This document shows, piece after piece, positions 1 through 5,057 of a DNA stretch of 6,366 nt. Position numbers and translations under genes: made by a program. How positions within the stretch are numbered: position 1 is the first letter of the stretch; each line of letters opens with the position of its first letter. Under the pieces are notes generated by a model. It saw only the letters and a program-made list of their open reading frames with translations. It had not been told where the DNA came from and did not search any database. The DNA is from an uncultured Chitinophagaceae bacterium (GTDB lineage Bacteria > Bacteroidota > Bacteroidia > Chitinophagales > Chitinophagaceae), in the NCBI GenBank assembly GCA_946885665.1, contig CAMPGT010000231.1:1-6366 (forward strand). The letters are read 5' to 3'.

Positions 1-74
1 ACCCGAAAGAATATTTAACGTTACGCATTACGGACGACGATATCTCGGTTTTCGAAAAAATTGACAAGCTTTAA
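1..74 (+). CDS. C-terminal end of an unidentified protein (5' end outside window)
   Basis: An open frame in phase 3 runs from the window edge to a TAA at 72-74 and gives 23 residues (PKEYLTLRITDDDISVFEKIDKL). The other two forward frames close within this stretch. The frame is followed 22 bp later by an intrinsic terminator, which is what one expects after the last gene of a transcript. The tail is charged and looks like an ordinary soluble beta-strand-plus-helix ending. It is too short to assign to a family, and I do not recognise it. The main doubt is length: 23 open codons can arise by chance, but the terminator placed just after the stop supports a real gene end. Confidence 0.6.
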   Translation, partial: PKEYLTLRITDDDISVFEKIDKL

Positions 75-96
75 CGGTTGAAAGTGCCGGTGTTTG

Positions 97-121
97 AATG
101 TCCCAACAGGGGCATTTTTTT
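97..121 (+). terminator. Rho-independent terminator of the upstream gene
   Basis: An 8-bp stem (97-104 paired with 109-116, one G-U wobble at 101/112) closes a 4-base AACA loop and runs directly into a run of seven T (115-121). It lies 22 bp after the stop codon at 72-74 on the same strand. The opposite strand has no T-run after the hairpin, so it should work only for plus-strand transcription. It implies that the FAD oxidase downstream needs its own promoter between about 122 and 240. Confidence 0.75.
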
Positions 122-134
122 ATGCATTTAATTT

Positions 135-165
135 TTTTTCGTCAGCCGGAATTTTGATATATTTA
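135..165 (+). promoter_or_regulatory. Candidate Bacteroidota-type promoter of the FAD oxidase gene
   Basis: A TATATTTA element at 158-165 resembles the Bacteroidota -7 box (TAnnTTTG, last base differs). A T-rich TTTT at 135-138 sits 19 bases upstream, where the -33 TTTG box would be expected (one mismatch). The site falls in the A/T-rich stretch between the terminator and the ATG at 241, which must contain a promoter if that terminator works. The match is imperfect and the background is T-rich, so this is only a plausible site. It would give a leader of about 70 nt. Confidence 0.25.
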
Positions 166-240
166 GTTACACATCTGCATTACCCACCTTCTTCCTGCCC
201 ACAAAGTCAACCCGATTGCTCACTACCTCAACTTGTCAAA

Positions 241-1650
241 ATGGAAGACATTACCGCAACCACATTATCGGCATCAACTGTTAACCTTTCTGTAGCAACC
301 CTTACACAGTTTGTCAACCGCCTTACGGGCAAGGTGTACACCGCCGGCAATGAAAATTATGACACCCTAAGAAAAGTTTGGAACGGGATGATCGACAACC
401 GGCCGGCGTTGATCGTTCAATGCGCAAATGCATCGGACGTAGCCGAGTGCGTAAAGTTCGCCGGGAACCATAACCTGCTTGTTTCCGTAAAATGCGGCGG
501 GCACAATTTTGCCGGACTTTCCGTCTGCCAGGGAGGCCTTGCGATCGAACTTTCTGCGCTGCGCGAAATTGAAGTGGACCCATTGGGCAAGGCAGTAAAA
601 GCCGGGGGCGGCGTGTTGCTTGGCGATCTCGATAAGGCAACACAGGCATACGGACTTGCAACAACAAGCGGCACCGTGTCGCATACCGGCATTGGCGGAC
701 TCACACTCGGAGGCGGCCAGGGATGGATGATGAACAAATATGGGCTCACGTGCGACAACCTGCTTGCCGCAGAGGTGGTATTGGCCGATGGCAGTATCGT
801 CAAGGCCAGTGCCGATGAAAATCCCGATCTCTTCTGGGCATTACGCGGTGGCGGAGGGAATTTTGGGATTGTGACCTCATTCGAATACAAACTGCATCCC
901 GTTGGGCCCGTCATTGCCGGGGGCATGATCGCTTTCCCGTTTGCATTGGCGAAAAAGGTGCTTCGCTTTTTTCGGGAATATTCGATGGATACTCCCGATG
1001 AGCTTACCATGATTGCGGGCATGCTTTGCCTGCCCGACGGCACACCGGCTATCGCACTGGCTGCTGCATGGGTTGGCGACATAGAATCAGGTAAACAGGT
1101 TTTGCAGCCGATGAAGGAACTGGATACACCAATTGCAGATATGCTCGGTGAAATTCCGTACCTGGAAATGCAAACCCTTTTTGATGCGGCGGTACCTCAT
1201 GGCATGCCGCGTTATGCGAAGATGGGATACATGACCGCGATCACCGATGAAGTAATTGATATCGTCGTCGAGCATACCGCAAACCGCACTTCTCCTTACT
1301 CGGTTGTGCTCTTCAACAGCATGAAAGGAGCGGTAACAAGGATCGAACGCGACGCAACGCCCTATTACTACAGGCAGCGCCAATGGTATTTCGACATTGT
1401 TGCCCAATGGATGGAACCGGGTGATGAACAAAAACACCTGCAGTGGGCAAGAACATTCTGGAGCGAAGTGGCGCCGTTCACCAACGGATCGAACATTAAT
1501 TTCTTTGGCCGCGATGATGGGCAGGACCGTGTGCGTAATTCGTTCCAGGCAAATTACGAGCGGCTATCCGAATTAAAGGCGCAATACGATCCCCTCAATT
1601 TATTCCGGATGAATGCCAACATTCTTCCGAAGGTGAAAGAGCCGGCGTAA
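241..1650 (+). CDS. Berberine-bridge-enzyme-like FAD-linked oxidase (FAD-binding PCMH type)
   Basis: A predicted cytoplasmic flavoprotein oxidase of 469 aa, the usual length for bacterial BBE-like enzymes. Such enzymes oxidise an alcohol, sugar or amine carbon with O2 or another acceptor; the substrate cannot be read from sequence. The PCMH-type FAD domain spans about residues 50-225. It includes CGGHNFAG with His88, the expected 8-alpha-histidyl FAD attachment residue, SHTGIGGLTLGGG at 147-159, GWMMNKYGL at 161-169 and ALRGGGGNFGIVTSF at 200-214. A substrate-binding domain follows, and the C-terminal BBE domain (about 420-469) ends in NYERL...YDPLNLFRMN. The second flavin-linking Cys of bicovalent members is absent from the 147-153 segment. 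The ATG at 241 is chosen because KVWNGMID then falls at residue 45, as is usual. The in-frame TTG at 94 would put coding sequence across a terminator. No Shine-Dalgarno is visible. No signal peptide is seen with this start. The gene converges on the flavoprotein gene, with stop codons 20 bp apart. Confidence 0.93.
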   Translation: MEDITATTLSASTVNLSVATLTQFVNRLTGKVYTAGNENYDTLRKVWNGMIDNRPALIVQCANASDVAECVKFAGNHNLLVSVKCGGHNFAGLSVCQGGLAIELSALREIEVDPLGKAVKAGGGVLLGDLDKATQAYGLATTSGTVSHTGIGGLTLGGGQGWMMNKYGLTCDNLLAAEVVLADGSIVKASADENPDLFWALRGGGGNFGIVTSFEYKLHPVGPVIAGGMIAFPFALAKKVLRFFREYSMDTPDELTMIAGMLCLPDGTPAIALAAAWVGDIESGKQVLQPMKELDTPIADMLGEIPYLEMQTLFDAAVPHGMPRYAKMGYMTAITDEVIDIVVEHTANRTSPYSVVLFNSMKGAVTRIERDATPYYYRQRQWYFDIVAQWMEPGDEQKHLQWARTFWSEVAPFTNGSNINFFGRDDGQDRVRNSFQANYERLSELKAQYDPLNLFRMNANILPKVKEPA

Positions 1651-1670
1651 AATTTTCGTGGTCAGTGTGA

Positions 1671-3338
1671 TTATACAGTTTGCAGATAACGGTGAACCAT
1701 GTAAATACCCGCCGATCCTTCTCCCACAGCAGCGGCCACCCTGCGGTTGGCCCCGCTTCTCACGTCGCCCACGGCAAATACACCCGGAACATTCGTTTCA
1801 AATAAGAACGGTTCCCGATCTTGCGTCCAGCCCTTTGGCTTACCGCCAATTTTAGGCAGATCGGGACCGGTGAGAATAAACCCTTTTTCGTCGCGCGGCA
1901 CAAAATCCTCCGCCATGTCGCTATGAGGTGCAGCGCCAATAAAAATGAACATGGCGTTCATCTCCAGCGCGCGCTCCTCTCCGGTTGCTTTATTTCTGAC
2001 GATGACCTTTTCAAGTGAAGTTTCTCCCTCTACCGAGCATACTTCCACTTCTGTGATTACTTTGATATTGGGCGTTGCGTCAATCCTGTCCACGAGATAT
2101 TTGGACATCGCGGGACTCAGCGCCTTTGCCCGGATGAGTATGGTGACTGTTCTTGCATAGCGGCTGAAAAATATGGCGCCCTGTCCGGCAGAATTAGCGC
2201 CGCCAACAATGCAAATATCCTTATTGCGGAAAGTTGCGGCTTCCGTCATCGCGGAGCCATAATAAACCCCGATACCCTGCAGCTTGTCGACGCCGGGCAC
2301 TTCCAGTTTTCGTACAGACATGCCCGTTGCAAATACGATCACATAGCAGGATATTTCCGTGCCGTCTGAAAGCTTCACGTACCGGTAAGGGTCTTCTCTT
2401 CTGAAGGACACTGCCTCCTGTGCGGTGAGCAATTCCGCACCGAACCTTTTCGCCTGCGCCACGGCGCGATGCGCAAGATCTGCGCCGGTGATGCCGGCAG
2501 GGAAACCCAGGTAATTCTCTATTCGTGAACTGGAGCCCGCCTGCCCTCCCGGCGCACTCCTTTCAATAATAATTGTTCTCAACCCTTCCGATGCCCCATA
2601 TACGGCATTTGCCAGCCCGGAAGGACCGGAACCTATCACCACCACATCGTAAAACGGCTTTTTCGCTTTCGTCGTAATACCGGCTTTTTCAGCAAGTTCA
2701 AGATTGGACGGCGCAGCGAGATGCGATCCATCTGTAAACAGAACAACAGGCAAGCGCCGGAGGTCATCCGAAAGCGGCTTAATAAGCTCACACATCGCCT
2801 TGTCGTCGTCAATATCCACCCATTGATAAGGCACCTGGTTGCGCGACAAAAATTCTTTTATCTCGTAACACCTCGCGTTCCACTTCGCACCCGCCACGCG
2901 TATCCCTTCAAAAGGCAGCCTGGCGTTTGTTGACCAGTCGGCAAGCAAATCATTAAGCACCGGGAATAATTTCTGCTCCGGGGGATCCCACGGCTTCATC
3001 AGGTAATGATCGAGCGCTATTTCGTTTATGCTGACGATCGCGGCTTCGGTATCCGCATAGGCTGTCAACAGCACTTTTTTCACATCAGGAAATATTTTCT
3101 TCATCTCCGTAAGAAATTCTGTGCCCGTGGTTTCGGGCATGCGCTGGTCCACCAGAAATAAAGCAACAGGGGTTCCTCTTTGCTTGAGCTGGTGTGCGGC
3201 AATTGAAGCTTCCTTTGCCGAATTGGCCCTGATGATTCTGAATTCATTATTATAATGCTGCCGAAGATCGCGCTCGATTGCCGCCAGCACTTCGGGATCG
3301 TCGTCTACGCAAAAAATTACCGGTTTAGGAGTTGCCAT
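1671..3338 (-). CDS. Fused response regulator / glutaredoxin-like / thioredoxin-reductase-like FAD oxidoreductase
   Basis: A 555-aa cytoplasmic three-part protein. Residues 5-130 are a receiver domain with the acidic pocket Asp12-14, phospho-acceptor Asp64 (VDQRMP), Thr92 and Lys115 (KPW), all intact. Residues about 145-222 resemble a glutaredoxin/thioredoxin fold (W153-NARC-157, EFLSRNQVPYQWVDID, LPVVLFTDG), but only one Cys of the CxxC remains. Residues 228-555 are a thioredoxin-reductase-like flavoprotein: FAD Rossmann motif GSGPSG (236-241), APGGQAG then ENYLGFP, the NAD(P)H-binding GGANSAGQGA (379-388) and FAD-contacting GDVRSGANRR (524-533). The CATCDG redox site is missing: the equivalent stretch reads YYGSAMTEA and no Cys lies between residues 332 and 375. 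It is therefore unlikely to reduce thioredoxin by the normal route. It sits 22 bp downstream of a histidine kinase and is probably co-transcribed and phosphorylated by it. The family is commonly annotated 'fused response regulator/thioredoxin-disulfide reductase'. The architecture is certain; the reaction is not. Confidence 0.93.
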   Translation of the reverse strand: MATPKPVIFCVDDDPEVLAAIERDLRQHYNNEFRIIRANSAKEASIAAHQLKQRGTPVALFLVDQRMPETTGTEFLTEMKKIFPDVKKVLLTAYADTEAAIVSINEIALDHYLMKPWDPPEQKLFPVLNDLLADWSTNARLPFEGIRVAGAKWNARCYEIKEFLSRNQVPYQWVDIDDDKAMCELIKPLSDDLRRLPVVLFTDGSHLAAPSNLELAEKAGITTKAKKPFYDVVVIGSGPSGLANAVYGASEGLRTIIIERSAPGGQAGSSSRIENYLGFPAGITGADLAHRAVAQAKRFGAELLTAQEAVSFRREDPYRYVKLSDGTEISCYVIVFATGMSVRKLEVPGVDKLQGIGVYYGSAMTEAATFRNKDICIVGGANSAGQGAIFFSRYARTVTILIRAKALSPAMSKYLVDRIDATPNIKVITEVEVCSVEGETSLEKVIVRNKATGEERALEMNAMFIFIGAAPHSDMAEDFVPRDEKGFILTGPDLPKIGGKPKGWTQDREPFLFETNVPGVFAVGDVRSGANRRVAAAVGEGSAGIYMVHRYLQTV

Positions 3339-3360
3339 ACGCTTTTATAAATTTAAATAG

Positions 3361-4950
3361 TTAGGTAGCGGAGTATTGAATAGGAAGCTTCACGATAAAC
3401 TTAGTACAACCGGGCGCAGATTGCACTAAAATTTTTCCGCGATGCTTTTCCGTAATAATGCCAAAGCTTGTGGACAGGCCCAGGCCTGTACCCTTTCCCG
3501 GTTCCTTGGTGGTAAAAAAAGGATCGTAAATACGCGGCAATATTGCCGGGGGTATCCCTGGTCCATTGTCCTCAAATTCCACCGAGATGCAGTTACTTTC
3601 TCTTCGTGTGGTGATCGTGATCTCCCCTTTTTCTTTCATCGCGTCGATGGCATTGTCGAGTATGTTCGTCCATACCTGGTTAAGCTCGCTTCCATAGGCA
3701 GTAATTTCAGGAACATCGGCGCCATAATTCCGGTGAATGGTAATTCCGCCCTTGAGTTTGCTCCTCAGAATGACAAGCGTATTCTCAATGCCGTCATGAA
3801 TATTGATCTGCTGAACAGGAGCCTGGCCAAGAAACGAATAATTCTTTAGCGCCACCACTATTTCCGATATGCGCGACGACGCCTCACCGATTTCATGCGA
3901 AAGGGTATATACCGGAAAAAGTCTCGCCGCCCACTCGATCACAGCCTTAAATGTTCCCGCGCGAAAAGAAGAAAACAACAATTGCAGCGCCGGTTGATCA
4001 AGGTCCATCGATACGAGCGCCGGCGCCAGTTCCCATGCCCTCTCAATCTGCCGCTCTTCCAGCCATTCTTCAACCTCCGCCTCGGCGTCGGAGCGTGCAA
4101 TAGCTGAAAGGTTCTTTTGCCGCACGGAAATTTCGCGCGCCTGTTTCGCCAGCGAAATCATCACCGACTGCTCGTGCTCGTTTAATTCTATAGAAAGCAG
4201 TTTCTCCCTGGCCCTTTCAAGATGTGACAGCACCTCACGCAATTGATGTGCCGCACGTTTGGATGCTGCTGCAGGATTATTCAGCTCGTGCGCAACACCG
4301 GCAGCAAGCGTACCGAGCGTTGCCATTTTCTCTGATTGCACGATCTGCGCCTGTGCCAGTTGCAATTTCATCAAAGCGTCATTCTTTCCCCTCACCATGA
4401 AGTTCATCAACCATAACATGATGCCGGAAATAAAAACAATATTCAACACCATCGTCACGATAGAATAATCAACCGCATCGCGGGGCCCGATCCAGGCGAC
4501 AAAATAATCATCAAAGACGCCTGAAAAAAGCGTAAGCAACACGTACATCAAAAACCAGAAAACAACCGTGCGGTTGCTTTGATAATTAATGGATGTGGCA
4601 AGGGCAATCAACGCCCACAGCATCACCCCGCCCGATGCGATAAAGCCACCCAGCACCCATTGAAACATAAACGGCAGCAGCAAGCTGATCGTTGTCTGCA
4701 CAATTTTGGCCACTGAAAAATTGCGAGTGTAATGAAAGAAGGTGAAATTAGCCGCCGTGATCACCGCGTAGCCGAAGGGGATCAGCGACTGCCATTCCCT
4801 GTTAAACAGAAGCGCCAGCGTTCCCCATATAATCCCGCCGCCACTCATCAGCAGCCCCTGGTAAATAAGGAACCGCTTTTGAAGAACAACGTCTTCTTTG
4901 TCACTGGGATATATTCCCAATGAGGAAATTTTATTAATAAAGGAATTCAT
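3361..4950 (-). CDS. Membrane-bound sensor histidine kinase with enlarged DHp hairpin
   Basis: A 529-aa kinase that autophosphorylates on His and should pass the phosphate to the receiver encoded just downstream. Residues about 27-185 hold six probable membrane helices (near 27-48, 53-73, 82-102, 104-120, 128-145 and 163-185) with short loops and no obvious periplasmic or PAS sensor domain. The helix from about 195 carries the H-box VAHELNNP (His221). Residues about 240-355 are a helical, charged insert containing ARSDAEAEVEEWLEER (285-300). The second DHp helix follows (ASSRISEIVVALKNYS, 357-372). The HATPase domain has an N-box (NQVWTNILDNAIDAM, 424-438), G1 (DNGPGIP, 461-467), F-box (YDPFFTTK, 475-482) and G2 (GKGTGLGLS, 485-493). 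All catalytic boxes look intact. The ATG at 4950 is preceded by AAAGGGAACAG, a weak ribosome site at best. It is the first gene of a two-gene operon and is divergent from the beta-helix gene. The signal sensed is unknown. Confidence 0.94.
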   Translation of the reverse strand: MNSFINKISSLGIYPSDKEDVVLQKRFLIYQGLLMSGGGIIWGTLALLFNREWQSLIPFGYAVITAANFTFFHYTRNFSVAKIVQTTISLLLPFMFQWVLGGFIASGGVMLWALIALATSINYQSNRTVVFWFLMYVLLTLFSGVFDDYFVAWIGPRDAVDYSIVTMVLNIVFISGIMLWLMNFMVRGKNDALMKLQLAQAQIVQSEKMATLGTLAAGVAHELNNPAAASKRAAHQLREVLSHLERAREKLLSIELNEHEQSVMISLAKQAREISVRQKNLSAIARSDAEAEVEEWLEERQIERAWELAPALVSMDLDQPALQLLFSSFRAGTFKAVIEWAARLFPVYTLSHEIGEASSRISEIVVALKNYSFLGQAPVQQINIHDGIENTLVILRSKLKGGITIHRNYGADVPEITAYGSELNQVWTNILDNAIDAMKEKGEITITTRRESNCISVEFEDNGPGIPPAILPRIYDPFFTTKEPGKGTGLGLSTSFGIITEKHRGKILVQSAPGCTKFIVKLPIQYSAT

Positions 4951-5057
4951 CTGTTCCCTTTAAAGGTAAGGAGAATGTACCTTAAGCCTCCACCTGCCGC
5001 TCCCTGAAACATGGTAAAGGGCATTTGCCTTTGATTGTTTGTTATTAACTTCCATTA
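4951..5057. promoter_or_regulatory. Divergent intergenic region with two short inverted repeats
   Basis: These 107 bp separate the kinase operon (minus) from the beta-helix gene (plus), so both promoters should lie here unless they overlap the coding ends. A perfect 10-bp palindrome CCTTTAAAGG lies at 4957-4966, ending 7 bp from the kinase start. An imperfect inverted repeat (AAAGGGCA / TGCCTTT, one extra G, 2-bp centre) lies at 5016-5032. Both are built from AAAGG/CCTTT half-sites, which could be operator halves or chance. No strand has a good TTTG-N19-TAnnTTTG match: the best -7-like element for the kinase is TACCTTTA (4968-4961, minus), without a -33 box at the right distance. The function is inferred from position only. 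Confidence 0.3.

Noticed and set aside
94..240. TTG start at 94 giving a 518-residue oxidase with a hydrophobic N-terminus
   Set aside because: The extension overlaps a convincing terminator and a T-rich leader, and the ATG at 241 gives the usual family length and motif spacing.
417..1082. Minus-strand open frame of 221 codons opposite the FAD oxidase
   Set aside because: It is fully antisense to a gene with strong family motifs. The translation is Ser/Pro/Ala-rich with no recognisable domain, as expected for a codon-bias shadow.
1087..1437. Minus-strand open frame of 116 codons opposite the FAD oxidase
   Set aside because: Antisense shadow with no motif, and no upstream signal on that strand.
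1651..1670. Shared bidirectional terminator between the convergent genes
   Set aside because: The 20-bp gap holds no stem followed by a T-run on either strand. Termination must use sequence within the coding ends or another mechanism.
1658..2160. Short plus-strand frames of 65-71 codons overlapping the flavoprotein gene
   Set aside because: They lie opposite the conserved C-terminal half of the flavoprotein, overlap one another in different frames and have no family features.
3339..3360. Separate promoter for the fused regulator in the gap after the kinase
   Set aside because: The 22-bp gap is A/T-rich, as is common before Bacteroidota start codons, but it is too short for a full promoter and shows no -33/-7 pair. 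Co-transcription is the simpler reading.
3442..3849. Plus-strand frame of 135 codons opposite the kinase ATPase domain
   Set aside because: It is the complement of the N, G1, F and G2 boxes, whose constraint explains the open frame.
4961..4991. Bacteroidota promoter for the kinase based on TACCTTTA (minus strand)
   Set aside because: The -7-like box has one mismatch and no TTTG lies about 19 bases upstream. It also overlaps the palindrome, so it is not called as a feature of its own.
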